Source: Thiohalophilus sp046483665 (lineage in GTDB: Bacteria > Pseudomonadota > Gammaproteobacteria > UBA6429 > Thiohalophilaceae). Taken from it: a stretch of 64,000 nucleotides of DNA. The notes beneath the pieces are model-generated. The model saw only the letters and a list, made by a program, of their open reading frames with translations, was not told where the DNA came from and searched no databases. This document shows positions 41,619-50,486 of this stretch, piece by piece. The DNA lies in assembly GCF_046483665.1 (NCBI RefSeq), contig NZ_JAWOCR010000046.1:16884-80883 (forward strand), read 5' to 3'. Position numbers and translations under genes: made by a program. Numbering within the stretch: the stretch's first letter is position 1; every line of letters begins with the position of its first letter.

Positions 41619-43169
41619 ATGAGTGATGACAGATTAATCATATTCGATACCACCTTGCGCGACGGCGAGCAGAGTCCCGGGGCCTCCATGACCAAGGAGG
41701 AGAAGATCCGGATCGCCCGCGCTCTGGAACGCATGCGAGTGGATGTGATCGAGGCCGGGTTTCCTGTGGCCAGTATCGGCGACTTCGATGCCGTGCGCGC
41801 GGTGGCGCGCAGTATCAAGGACAGTACCGTGTGCGGGTTGTCCCGCGCGCTGGACAAGGACATTGATCGCGCCGGTGAGGCATTAAAAGAAGCCAATAGC
41901 GCCCGCATTCATACCTTTATTGCCACTTCACCAATACATATGAAGATGAAGCTGCGCATGGAACCCGACCAGGTGGTCGAGCAGGCGGTGCGCGCGGTCA
42001 AGCGCGCGCGCCAGTACACCGATAATGTCGAGTTTTCGGCCGAGGACGCGGGGCGTTCCGAGCTGGATTTTCTGTGCCGCATAGTCGAACAGGTGATCGA
42101 GGCCGGCGCCACCACCATCAATATTCCCGATACCGTCGGCTATAATGTGCCGCAGCAGTTCGGCGAGACGATTCGCAATCTGATTGAACGGGTCCCCAAC
42201 TCGGACAAGGCGATCTTTTCCGTACACTGTCATAACGATCTGGGACTGGCTGTGGCCAACTCCCTCTCCGCGGTATTGAACGGCGCCCGCCAGGTCGAGT
42301 GCACGATCAATGGGCTGGGCGAGCGGGCCGGTAACGCCTCGCTGGAGGAGATCGTCATGACGGTCAAAACACGCCAGGACATTTTCCCCTGCAGTGTCGA
42401 TCATCTCGATACCCGCGAGATCGTCCCGACCTCCAAGCTGGTGTCAGGTATTACCGGTTTTGCCGTACAGCCCAACAAGGCGATTGTCGGCGCCAACGCC
42501 TTTGCCCATGAATCGGGCATCCATCAGGATGGCGTACTCAAAAGCCGTGAGACCTACGAGATCATGAGCGCCGAGGATGTTGGCTGGTCGGCCAATCGGA
42601 TGGTGCTGGGCAAGCACTCGGGGCGCAACGCGTTTCGTTCGCGGCTCAAGGAGCTGGGGGTGGAGTTCGCTTCCGAGGATGAGTTGAATGAGGCCTTTGC
42701 CCGTTTCAAGAACCTCGCCGACAAGAAACATGAAATCTTCGATGAGGACTTGCAGGCGCTGGTGACCGAAACCGGCATCTCTGCCGAGAACGAGCACATT
42801 CATCTGGTGGCCATGCGGGTCTGCTCTGAAACCGGCGAAACCCCGCACGCCAACGTTACCCTCAACGTGGATGGTCAGGAACAGCAAGCCGAAGCCGACG
42901 GTGGCGGACCGGTGGATGCGGCGTTTCGGGCCATCGAGCAGGTGATCCATAGCGGCAGCGAGTTGCTGCTCTATTCGGTGAATAACATCACCAGCGGCAC
43001 CGACGCCCAGGGCGAGGTCACCGTGCGCATGGAAAAGGGCGGACGCATCGTCAACGGCCAGGGCGCTGATACCGACATCGTCATTGCCTCGGCCAAGGCC
43101 TACATCAACGCCCTGAACAAGATCGTCTCCCCGGTCGAGCGGGAACATCCGCAGGCCGCGGATGTGTAA
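41619..43169 (+). CDS. leuA: 2-isopropylmalate synthase
   Basis: The 516-residue enzyme makes the first committed step to leucine. The catalytic barrel begins IFDTTLRDGEQSPGASM, metal ligands lie in SVHCHNDLGLAVAN, and NGLGERAGNASLEE is typical. The C-terminal regulatory domain (about 385-516) binds leucine. ATG 41619 follows AGGAGAGAGA. A perfect 13-bp inverted repeat is centred on its TAA stop. The other leu genes are not nearby. Confidence 0.97.
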   Translation: MSDDRLIIFDTTLRDGEQSPGASMTKEEKIRIARALERMRVDVIEAGFPVASIGDFDAVRAVARSIKDSTVCGLSRALDKDIDRAGEALKEANSARIHTFIATSPIHMKMKLRMEPDQVVEQAVRAVKRARQYTDNVEFSAEDAGRSELDFLCRIVEQVIEAGATTINIPDTVGYNVPQQFGETIRNLIERVPNSDKAIFSVHCHNDLGLAVANSLSAVLNGARQVECTINGLGERAGNASLEEIVMTVKTRQDIFPCSVDHLDTREIVPTSKLVSGITGFAVQPNKAIVGANAFAHESGIHQDGVLKSRETYEIMSAEDVGWSANRMVLGKHSGRNAFRSRLKELGVEFASEDELNEAFARFKNLADKKHEIFDEDLQALVTETGISAENEHIHLVAMRVCSETGETPHANVTLNVDGQEQQAEADGGGPVDAAFRAIEQVIHSGSELLLYSVNNITSGTDAQGEVTVRMEKGGRIVNGQGADTDIVIASAKAYINALNKIVSPVEREHPQAADV

Positions 43170-43182
43170 CACATCCGCGGCC
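43154..43182 (+). repeat. Perfect 13-bp inverted repeat centred on the leuA stop codon
   Basis: GGCCGCGGATGTG (43154-43166), TAA (the stop, 43167-43169) and CACATCCGCGGCC (43170-43182) form a 13-bp stem with a 3-nt loop. It has no T-run. It could stabilise the 3' end or stall RNA polymerase. Confidence 0.8.
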
Positions 43183-43183
43183 A

Positions 43184-43494
43184 GGGACGAGGTACGAGTG
43201 ACGAGTGACGAGGGATGAGGAAAAGCGTTAACCACCAAGCGCCAGGACACCAAGAATGCACAATTATTTTCTTCGTACCTTGGTGTTGTCTTGATGATGA
43301 GTTTTTAAGCTGTTTTCCTCGTCACTCGTACCTCCGTCATTCGTCTCTTTTCTGTCGAAAGCGGTGAACTGGCCCATGACATCAGGAAAATACAATGAAT
43401 TCCCTGGTGTCTTTGTGTCTTGGTGGTGAGTTTTTAAGCTGTTTTCCTCGTCACTCGTCACTCGTCACTCGTCACTCGTCCCTCGTCCCTTTTC
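43184..43494. repeat. Composite repeat region between leuA and udg
   Basis: This gene-free stretch holds a GACGAGT/GACGAGG heptad arm (43184-43220). A CACCAAG-type arm (43231-43254) has inverted partners at 43277-43293 and 43401-43429. Two inverted GACGAGG-family arms lie at 43317-43347 and 43446-43494; the last is CTCGTCA four times then CTCGTCC twice. An exact 32-bp direct repeat (43298-43329 and 43427-43458) marks a ~129-bp duplicated unit. The first unit also carries a diverged copy of the udg start region near 43350-43385. Confidence 0.85.
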
Positions 43495-43518
43495 TTTCAG
43501 AGATGGTAAACTCTGACC

Positions 43519-44268
43519 ATGTCACCGGTTTTTGAACAACAACGCCGTTATCTGGACGCGATGGGCATCGATGTCTGGGTGCGGCGCGATCTGGCGCTGC
43601 CGGAAGCGGTGGACTTGCAAGTCGTGTCGGCCGGAGCCGAGGCCGGGGAGGTGCCGGAGCCGGCGATACCACCGCTGACCCCGGGCGAGGACTTGCCGCA
43701 GATCGGCGATCTGGACCGGGAGGCGCTGCGTCAGCGGGTGGCGGCCTGTCAGTATTGCGACGAGCTTTGCCGGACCCGGACCCGGACCGTGTTCGGGGTG
43801 GGCAATGAACAGGCGCGCTGGCTGATTATCGGCGAGGCCCCCGGGGTCGAGGAAGATCGCCAGGGCGAACCGTTCGTTGGCCGGGCCGGCAAGTTGCTCA
43901 ATGCCATGCTACAGGCGGTGGGGCTGTCCCGTGAGCAGGTGTATATCGCCAATATTCTCAAGTGCCGGCCGCCGAATAACCGGGATCCCAGTCCCGAAGA
44001 GGCCGCTCGCTGTTTCCCCTATCTGCGTCGCCAGATCGAACTCATTCAACCGGATTTAATCATTGCCCTCGGCCGTATTGCCGCTCAGCGGCTGCTCGAG
44101 TGCAACACGCCCCTGAACCGGTTACGGGGCAGTGTGCATCAGCTGGAATCGACCGGGACGCCGGTCATCGTCACCTACCATCCGGCCTATCTGTTGCGCA
44201 GCCCGGCGGACAAGCGCAAGGCGTGGGAAGATTTGCTGTTCGCCCATTCCCTGACAGCTGGCGAATAA
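43519..44268 (+). CDS. Uracil-DNA glycosylase, family 4 (4Fe-4S type)
   Basis: This 249-residue protein has a variable N-terminal ~70 residues and a C-terminal family-4 UDG domain. Iron-sulfur Cys are in CQYCDELC-type spacing and in NILKCRPPNNRDP and AARCFPYL. The active-site motif is GEAPGVEEDRQGEPFVGRAG (seen as IGEAPGVEED and PFVGRAGKLL), with VTYHPAYLLR near the end. It removes uracil from DNA. The N-terminal extension resembles phage SPO1-type DNA polymerase-related members often annotated this way. ATG 43519 has no strong ribosome site. Confidence 0.9.
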   Translation: MSPVFEQQRRYLDAMGIDVWVRRDLALPEAVDLQVVSAGAEAGEVPEPAIPPLTPGEDLPQIGDLDREALRQRVAACQYCDELCRTRTRTVFGVGNEQARWLIIGEAPGVEEDRQGEPFVGRAGKLLNAMLQAVGLSREQVYIANILKCRPPNNRDPSPEEAARCFPYLRRQIELIQPDLIIALGRIAAQRLLECNTPLNRLRGSVHQLESTGTPVIVTYHPAYLLRSPADKRKAWEDLLFAHSLTAGE

Positions 44269-44286
44269 CCGTTATACTTGTCAGGT

Positions 44287-44757
44287 ATGAGCGCAGTTTT
44301 CAAACAGGTAGCTGACGGTATCCGTGCCATGACGCCAGCGGATCTGAATGAGGTCATGGCGATCGAGGAAGCGATCTATACCTTTCCCTGGACCCGGGGG
44401 ATATTTCGCGATTGTCTGGCCGTTGGCTATCCCTGTCGGGTTTTGCAAATCGAAGGCCGGCTGCGAGCCTATGCAATTCTTTCCCTCGCCGCCGGCGAAG
44501 CCCATATCCTGACTCTGTGCGTCGATCCCGACTCCCGCCGCCAGGGTTATGGAGAACGGATGCTTGGCGATATATTGCAACTGGCCCGGGAGCGTTACGC
44601 CGCCTCGGTTTATCTGGAAGTTCGCCCTTCCAATCAGGTTGCCATTCGTCTGTATGAGAAAACCGGCTTTCAGGAGATTGGTATTCGCCCCGGCTATTAT
44701 CCCGATGCGTTCGGCCGGGAAGATGCTCTGGTAATGGCGCTGTCACTCGACAACTGA
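44287..44757 (+). CDS. rimI: Ribosomal-protein-alanine N-acetyltransferase RimI
   Basis: This 156-residue GNAT acetyltransferase has the N-terminal pattern IEEAIYTFPWTRGIF, typical of RimI. The acetyl-CoA loop is VDPDSRRQGYGERMLGDIL (seen as RRQGYG), and VYLEVRPSNQVAIRLYEKTGF is the C-terminal motif. It acetylates ribosomal protein S18. ATG 44287 is chosen over a TTG three codons earlier. It follows udg by 18 bp; tsaB, another frequent partner, is absent here. Confidence 0.93.
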   Translation: MSAVFKQVADGIRAMTPADLNEVMAIEEAIYTFPWTRGIFRDCLAVGYPCRVLQIEGRLRAYAILSLAAGEAHILTLCVDPDSRRQGYGERMLGDILQLARERYAASVYLEVRPSNQVAIRLYEKTGFQEIGIRPGYYPDAFGREDALVMALSLDN

Positions 44758-44784
44758 TTCCTTTTTCTTAACGGACAGGTTTTT

Positions 44785-45570
44785 ATGAATTCAGACACGT
44801 TGATCTCGCTGGTCCGTAGCGCCGCGCGCGAGGAACTGGTGCCGCGTTTTACGCACGTCAAACGCGGAATCAAGGCCGATGGTACTGTTCTGACCGAGGC
44901 TGATCTCGCCATGCAGCAGCGTGTCGCCAACGAATTGAACCGCCTCGAGCCCGATATTCTCTTCCTGGGGGAGGAGATGCCCGCCGAAGAACAACAGGCT
45001 TTGTTGCAAAGCGGCAAACCATTGTGGGTGCTGGACCCGCTGGACGGCACCAGTAATTATGCCTCGGGCATCCCCTGTTTTTCGGTATCACTGGCGTTGA
45101 TCGAATCAGGCAAGTTGAAATTCGGGATGGTTTACGATCCCATGCGTGACGAATGCTTTACCGCGCAACAGGGCCAGGGCGCCTGGCTCAATGGCGGGCG
45201 GCTCGTACCCTTCGATACCGGATTGAAGTTGAAACAAAGTACCGGACTCATTGACTTCAAACGGCTGGCCCCGGCGCTGGCAACCCGACTGGTCACCGGG
45301 ATGCCTTATTCATCGCAGCGCAGTTTCGGCTCGGTGGCGCTGGACTGGTGCTGGATTGCCATTGGCCGCAGCCATGTTTATCTGCATGGGAAACAGAATC
45401 TGTGGGATTACGCCGCCGGGCACCTGATTCTGGCCGAGGTCGGGGGACAGTCATGTACCCTGGAGGGCGAGGCAGTGTTTAACAACACGCTGCAACCGCG
45501 CTCGGCGGTGGCCGCACTGGATCCCGGCCTGTTTGCCGCCTGGACCGACTGGCTGGGAATCCCGCGGTGA
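44785..45570 (+). CDS. Inositol-monophosphatase family phosphatase
   Basis: This 261-residue protein of the IMPase/CysQ superfamily has metal ligands visible as FLGEEM, then DPLDGTSNYASG (the D-P-L-D-G-T motif) and NLWDYAAGHLILAEVGG at the C-terminus. Substrates in the family include inositol phosphates, 3'-phosphoadenosine 5'-phosphate and fructose 1,6-bisphosphate, and I cannot choose between them. It follows rimI by 27 bp and is probably co-transcribed. Confidence 0.88.
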   Translation: MNSDTLISLVRSAAREELVPRFTHVKRGIKADGTVLTEADLAMQQRVANELNRLEPDILFLGEEMPAEEQQALLQSGKPLWVLDPLDGTSNYASGIPCFSVSLALIESGKLKFGMVYDPMRDECFTAQQGQGAWLNGGRLVPFDTGLKLKQSTGLIDFKRLAPALATRLVTGMPYSSQRSFGSVALDWCWIAIGRSHVYLHGKQNLWDYAAGHLILAEVGGQSCTLEGEAVFNNTLQPRSAVAALDPGLFAAWTDWLGIPR

Positions 45571-45753
45571 GAGGGCTGCACGGGAGAGACCATCGATATC
45601 TCCTTGCCAACGTCAGGGGTGATCGGCTGGTCGGCACAGTTCGGCGCAAGAGCGTGTCACGGATCGTGTTGCAAGTCCCCTTCGACTGTTATAGTCGGCA
45701 CAGGTTAAACATAACCCTTGCCGGTATCGGCGTTTGACCAGCAGGAGAACACA

Positions 45754-46371
45754 ATGTCATATCTATGGATGAATGTTTTCAAGGGACTTGCCACGGTACT
45801 TCCGGTCGCCCTGACCGTTTATCTGATTTACTGGCTTGGTCTGAATATTGAAAAGGGGCTGCACCCGGTTATCACCTCGATGGTACCGGAAGAGTACTAT
45901 ATCCCCGGAATGGGGCTGGCAGCCGGAGTGGTGCTGTTGTTTTTCCTGGGGCTGGCGGTCAATGCCTGGATCGTGCGCCAGTTGATCTGGGTCGTGGAGA
46001 AGCTGCTGGAGCGAATTCCGCTGGTCAAGTCGATTTACGGCTCACTGCACGATTTCATGGATTATTTTGCCGCTGGCAAGAGCCGCGGCGGACTCAAGCA
46101 GGTGGTGCTGGTGAGCTTTGGCGAGGCCCGGCTGATCGGTTTTTTGACGCGTGAACGGATTGAGGATATTCCCGGTCTGGCAGCAGGACAGAACGATGAT
46201 ATTGTCGCTGTATATATGCCGCTGAGTTACCAGATCGGGGGCTTTACTCTCTATATCCCCCGCTCGCAAATTGAACCCATCAATATATCGATGGAGGACG
46301 CCATGCGCCGGGTGCTCACCGCCGAACTGTCCAAATCGGCTTCGGGAGACAGGAAACGACCTGTGAAATAA
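45754..46371 (+). CDS. DUF502 membrane protein
   Basis: This 205-residue protein has two membrane helices (about 9-30 and 50-75) followed by a soluble domain. The conserved patterns are FKGLATVLPVALTVYLIYW and LLERIPLVKSIYGSLHDFMDYF, with VAVYMPLSYQIGGFTLYIP later. ATG 45754 follows AGGAG by 6 nt; 12 in-frame upstream codons are not needed. TTGCAA (45669-45674) and TATAGT (45690-45695) are a possible but short-spaced promoter. Function unknown. Confidence 0.88.
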   Translation: MSYLWMNVFKGLATVLPVALTVYLIYWLGLNIEKGLHPVITSMVPEEYYIPGMGLAAGVVLLFFLGLAVNAWIVRQLIWVVEKLLERIPLVKSIYGSLHDFMDYFAAGKSRGGLKQVVLVSFGEARLIGFLTRERIEDIPGLAAGQNDDIVAVYMPLSYQIGGFTLYIPRSQIEPINISMEDAMRRVLTAELSKSASGDRKRPVK

Positions 46372-46372
46372 C

Positions 46373-46413
46373 CCTCCTCCGCACCTTCCCTAACGGTGTG
46401 GGAGAGGCTTCTT
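46373..46413 (+). terminator. Hairpin between the DUF502 gene and prfC
   Basis: CCTCCTCCGCACC (46373-46385) pairs with GGTGTGGGAGAGG (46395-46407), 12 of 13 pairs with two G-U, and is followed by CTTCTT. It looks like a weak intrinsic terminator. Confidence 0.6.
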
Positions 46414-46473
46414 ACCCTGCACAGTGGCGCGGCTTTTTTGTACAATGGCGCTCTTTTTACAGCTGGACCCCTC

Positions 46474-48054
46474 ATGAGTCGTTATCTCGAAGAAACCCAT
46501 CGCCGGCGCACTTTTGCGATTATCTCTCATCCCGATGCCGGGAAAACCACCGTGACAGAAAAACTGCTGTTATTCGGCCGTGCCATCCAGCAAGCCGGGA
46601 CGGTCAAGGGGCGCAAATCCGATCGCCATGCGACATCCGACTGGATGGCGCTGGAGAAGCAGCGCGGTATATCGGTTACCTCGGCCGTCATGCAATTTCC
46701 CTACAGCGATCAAATCATCAACCTCCTGGATACGCCGGGTCATGAGGACTTTTCTGAAGATACCTACCGCGTACTGACCGCGGTGGATTCGGCGCTGATG
46801 GTGATCGATAGTGCCAAGGGTGTCGAGGAGCGAACCATCAAGCTGATGGAAGTGTGCCGTCTGCGCGATACACCGATCCTGACTTTTATCAACAAGCTGG
46901 ATCGTGAAGGGCGCGAACCCATCGAATTGCTGGATGAGGTGGAGAATGTACTGAATATTCAGTGTGCGCCGATTACCTGGCCGATCGGGATGGGCAAGGG
47001 ATTCAAGGGCGTCTATCACCTCTACAACCAGAGTATTCATCTTTTCAGCGCCACCCATGGCGGGAAAATCCAGACCGGTGAAGCCATCCAGGGGCTGGAT
47101 AACTCCCGACTCGACGATCTGCTCGGCAGCGCGGCCGATGAACTGCGCGAGGAAATAGAACTGGTACGCGGTGCCAGTCATGAATTTGATCTCGACACCT
47201 TTTTAGCCGGTAAGCAGAGCCCGGTATTTTTTGGTTCGGCGATCAATAACTTCGGTATCCAGGAGTTGCTGGACTATTTTGTCGAGATCGCCCCGCCCCC
47301 CCAGCCACACGAAACCCGTCAGCGGATTGTCGAGCCGGAAGAAGATAAGTTCTCCGGCTTCGTATTCAAGATTCAGGCGAATATGGATCCCCAGCACCGC
47401 GATAGGGTGGCCTTCCTGCGTGTCTGTTCCGGGACCTATGAAAAAGGGATGAAAGCCCGTCAGGTGCGCATCGGCAAAGACGTGAAGCTGGCCAATGCCA
47501 TCACCTTCATGGCCAGCGAACGCGAGCATGTTGAAGTCGCCTATCCCGGGGATATTATTGGTCTGCATAATCATGGCACGATTCAGATCGGCGATACGTT
47601 CACCCAGGGTGAGGAACTCAAGTTCACCGGTATTCCCAACTTTGCCCCGGAACTGTTTCGGCGGGTACGCCTGCGCGATCCGATGAAAAACAAGGCGCTG
47701 CAAAAAGGCCTGGATCAATTGAGCGAAGAGGGTGCCTCGCAGGTGTTTCGTCCGCTCAATAACAACGACATCATCGTCGGCGCGGTGGGTGTGCTGCAGT
47801 TTGATGTGGTCGCCTTTCGCCTCAAAGAAGAATACAATGTGGAATGCACTTTCGAGGCGGTGAATGTCAATACGGCCCGCTGGGTCACCTGCGCCGATGA
47901 GAAGATTCTCAGCGAGTTTCGTAAAAAAGCGGCGGATAATCTGGCGCTGGATGCATCGGGCAGTCTGACCTACCTGGCGCCGACCCGGGTCAATCTGGAC
48001 CTGACTATCGAGCGCTGGCCGGATATCGAGTTCCATGCCACCCGCGAGCATTAA
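46474..48054 (+). CDS. prfC: Peptide chain release factor 3
   Basis: This 526-residue translational GTPase recycles RF1/RF2. The P-loop is SHPDAGKTT, switch II DTPGHEDFSEDTYR, and NKLDRE is the base-recognition motif. Domain II and III motifs such as GTIQIGDTF follow. ATG 46474 gives MSRYLEETHRRRTFAIISHPDAG, as in homologues; the longer frame back to 46396 runs into the upstream hairpin. It stands alone on its transcript. Confidence 0.96.
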   Translation: MSRYLEETHRRRTFAIISHPDAGKTTVTEKLLLFGRAIQQAGTVKGRKSDRHATSDWMALEKQRGISVTSAVMQFPYSDQIINLLDTPGHEDFSEDTYRVLTAVDSALMVIDSAKGVEERTIKLMEVCRLRDTPILTFINKLDREGREPIELLDEVENVLNIQCAPITWPIGMGKGFKGVYHLYNQSIHLFSATHGGKIQTGEAIQGLDNSRLDDLLGSAADELREEIELVRGASHEFDLDTFLAGKQSPVFFGSAINNFGIQELLDYFVEIAPPPQPHETRQRIVEPEEDKFSGFVFKIQANMDPQHRDRVAFLRVCSGTYEKGMKARQVRIGKDVKLANAITFMASEREHVEVAYPGDIIGLHNHGTIQIGDTFTQGEELKFTGIPNFAPELFRRVRLRDPMKNKALQKGLDQLSEEGASQVFRPLNNNDIIVGAVGVLQFDVVAFRLKEEYNVECTFEAVNVNTARWVTCADEKILSEFRKKAADNLALDASGSLTYLAPTRVNLDLTIERWPDIEFHATREH

Positions 48055-48203
48055 TCGGTAGTTGAAAAGCTACCTGCTGTGTTGCCGCTGGGGCATTAAA
48101 AATGCCCACAAAATGCGCACTTATTGCAGATAATACCCGCTTTTTTCGGCTATTTTTTGTCTTGCATCGGCTGCTTCGTCAACGTTTTCAACAGCCTGTG
48201 AAC

Positions 48204-48238
48204 CTGCCCGGATGTAAAGCCCTTTACAAACCGGGCAG
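48204..48238 (+). other. Bipartite hairpin upstream of aas
   Basis: CTGCCCGG (48204-48211) pairs with CCGGGCAG (48231-48238), and inside it GTAAAG (48214-48219) pairs with CTTTAC (48222-48227). There is no T-run. It starts 20 bp before the aas start codon region and may be a leader structure or the end of the prfC transcript. Confidence 0.5.
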
Positions 48239-48258
48239 TGACCCGGTATCAATAGTGG

Positions 48259-50427
48259 ATGCGAACCTTACTCAAGATCATTTTTCGCGCACTGCTCAGG
48301 TTGTTCTATCGGGTCGAGGTGCAGGGGCTGGAAAACCTGCAGCAGGCGGGTCCGCGTACCTTGTTGATAGCCAACCATACCTCCTTCCTCGACGGTCTGT
48401 TGCTGACAGTGTTTCTGCCGCGCGAGTTGAGCTTTGCCATCCATACCCGCATGGTTAATCAATGGTTTATACGTCCGTTTAAACCACTGGTGACACTGTT
48501 TGTGATGGATCCGACCAGACCGTTTTCCCTCAAATCGCTGATTCGCTATATGCAGGACGGTCACAGCGTGGTGCTATTCCCCGAGGGACGGATCACTGTG
48601 ACCGGGGCGTTGATGAAGATATATCACGGCCCGGGGCTGGTGGCGGATAAGGTCGGTGCCGATGTATTGCCGGTGCGCATCAATGGTGCCCAGTATTCAC
48701 CGTTCTCCCGCCTGCGCAAGCGGATCCGGGTCCGCTGGTTCCCGCGTATAACCCTGACCGTTCTGCCGCCGCGTCAGATCAAGGCGCCAGCCGAGGTGCG
48801 TGGGCGCGCGCGGCGCATCTATGCCGGCGAGCGACTGACCGACATTATGACCGAGATGATGTTTGCCACCAGCCATTATCGTTGCACGCTCTTCGAGGCT
48901 TTGCTGGATGCGCAGCGCATTCACGGAGCTCGGCACAAGATTGCCGAGGACTTCGAACGGATACCGATCAATTATCGCCAGCTGATCCGGCGAAGTTTTA
49001 TCCTGGCCGACGTGCTGGCTACCCGAACCCGGCGCACAGAGAACGTCGGCATTCTGTTGCCCAATGCCACTGCGACACTGATCACTTTACTCGCGCTGCA
49101 GATCTATCGCCGGGTACCGGCACTGCTCAATTATTCTGATGGACTGAATAACCTGCTCGAAGCCTGTCGCATCGGGCGTATCAACACGATCTATACCTCG
49201 CGTCAGTTTGCCGATTATGCCCGGCTGCATGAATTGTTGAATGAACTGGGTCGGGAAGTGAAGGTAATTTATCTCGAAGAGGTGGTGCACGCGCTTCGCT
49301 GGCAGCATAAACTGCGCGGTATGTTCGCGGCCTGGTTCCCCCGTTCGGGGTACCGCGGTCGTGCTGATGAAGCCGGTCCGGATGATCCGGCGGTATTGCT
49401 GTTTACTCCCGGTGCCGAAGCCAAACCCACGGGGGTGATATTGTCCCACGCCAATCTGCTGGCCAATTGTTCACAGCTGGTCAGCCGCAGCGATTTCAGC
49501 TCGCGCGATGTGGTACTCAACACCATGCCCATGTCCCATGCTTTCGGACTGACCTGCGGCACGGTGTTGCCGGTGATCTCCGGAGTGCGCGTCTTTTTCT
49601 ATCCCAACCCGCGACACTATCGCATCGTTCCCGAGATCGCCTATGACATCAACGCCACTATATTATTTGGTACTGACACGTTTCTGGCCGGCTATGCCCG
49701 CTTTGCTCATCCCTATGATTTTTACAGCATCCGTTATGTGTTCGCCGGGGCGGAGAAACTGCAGGAATCGACCCGTCGAGTGTGGAGCGAGCGATTCGGA
49801 GTACGTATTTTCGAAGGCTATGGTGCGACCGAAACCAGTTCGCTGATCGCCATCAACACCGCAATGGAAAATCGCCCCGGTACGGTTGGTCGGTTACTGC
49901 CGGGCATGGATTACCGATTGGTAGCGGAGCCGGGTATGGAAAGTGGCGAACGGCTGTGGGTGAAAGGGCCCAATGTGATGCTCGGTTACCTGCAACCCGA
50001 GCAGCCTGATACGCTGCAGCCACCGGCTACCGCCAGCGGGCCGGGGTGGTATGATACCGGCGATATCGTCAGTATGAATGAGCGGGGGTTTTTGACCATC
50101 ATTGGCCGGGTCAGGCGTTTTGCCCGGGTCGATGGCGAGACGGTCTCGCTGGCACAGATGGAGGAATTCGTCAGTCGCGTCTGGCCGCATGCAATGCATG
50201 CGATTATCCATGTGCCCGATGCCGGGCAGGGTGAACAGCTGGTACTGTTCACGACCCGGGCGCAACCGCAACGCCGTGAGCTTCTTGAGGTCGCGCGTGA
50301 GCAGGGTATCCCCGTAGTCGGCCTGCCGCACAGGCTGGTCTCTGTACCGAAGCTGCCGCAACTGGGCAGCGGCAAGATCGATTATCGGCAATTGCAACGG
50401 CAATACGGTCAACCGCCAGAGGAATGA
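48259..50427 (+). CDS. aas: Bifunctional acyltransferase / acyl-ACP synthetase (Aas-like)
   Basis: The 722-residue protein joins a PlsC-type acyltransferase (HTSFLD at 40-45, FPEGR at 107-111) to an AMP-forming synthetase domain (about 230-720). Aas of E. coli re-acylates 2-acyl-lysophospholipids at the inner membrane using acyl-ACP it makes itself. The synthetase has EGYGATETS, YDTGDIVSM and the C-terminal catalytic lysine motif GSGKIDY. The P-loop is unusual: residues 382-393 read FTPGAEAKPTGV, where the family has FTSGSxGxPKGV, so the first Ser-Gly-Ser and the Lys of PKG are replaced. Activity of the adenylation step is therefore uncertain. Confidence 0.88.
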   Translation: MRTLLKIIFRALLRLFYRVEVQGLENLQQAGPRTLLIANHTSFLDGLLLTVFLPRELSFAIHTRMVNQWFIRPFKPLVTLFVMDPTRPFSLKSLIRYMQDGHSVVLFPEGRITVTGALMKIYHGPGLVADKVGADVLPVRINGAQYSPFSRLRKRIRVRWFPRITLTVLPPRQIKAPAEVRGRARRIYAGERLTDIMTEMMFATSHYRCTLFEALLDAQRIHGARHKIAEDFERIPINYRQLIRRSFILADVLATRTRRTENVGILLPNATATLITLLALQIYRRVPALLNYSDGLNNLLEACRIGRINTIYTSRQFADYARLHELLNELGREVKVIYLEEVVHALRWQHKLRGMFAAWFPRSGYRGRADEAGPDDPAVLLFTPGAEAKPTGVILSHANLLANCSQLVSRSDFSSRDVVLNTMPMSHAFGLTCGTVLPVISGVRVFFYPNPRHYRIVPEIAYDINATILFGTDTFLAGYARFAHPYDFYSIRYVFAGAEKLQESTRRVWSERFGVRIFEGYGATETSSLIAINTAMENRPGTVGRLLPGMDYRLVAEPGMESGERLWVKGPNVMLGYLQPEQPDTLQPPATASGPGWYDTGDIVSMNERGFLTIIGRVRRFARVDGETVSLAQMEEFVSRVWPHAMHAIIHVPDAGQGEQLVLFTTRAQPQRRELLEVAREQGIPVVGLPHRLVSVPKLPQLGSGKIDYRQLQRQYGQPPEE

Positions 50428-50486
50428 TCGGTACCGGCAGGGCACGGGCCTTGCGGGAATAACAACAAACGCAAAACGAGACCGGC

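Noticed and set aside
43184..43494. Possible CRISPR array
   Set aside because: The units are 7 bp, contiguous and inverted, without unique spacers or cas genes.
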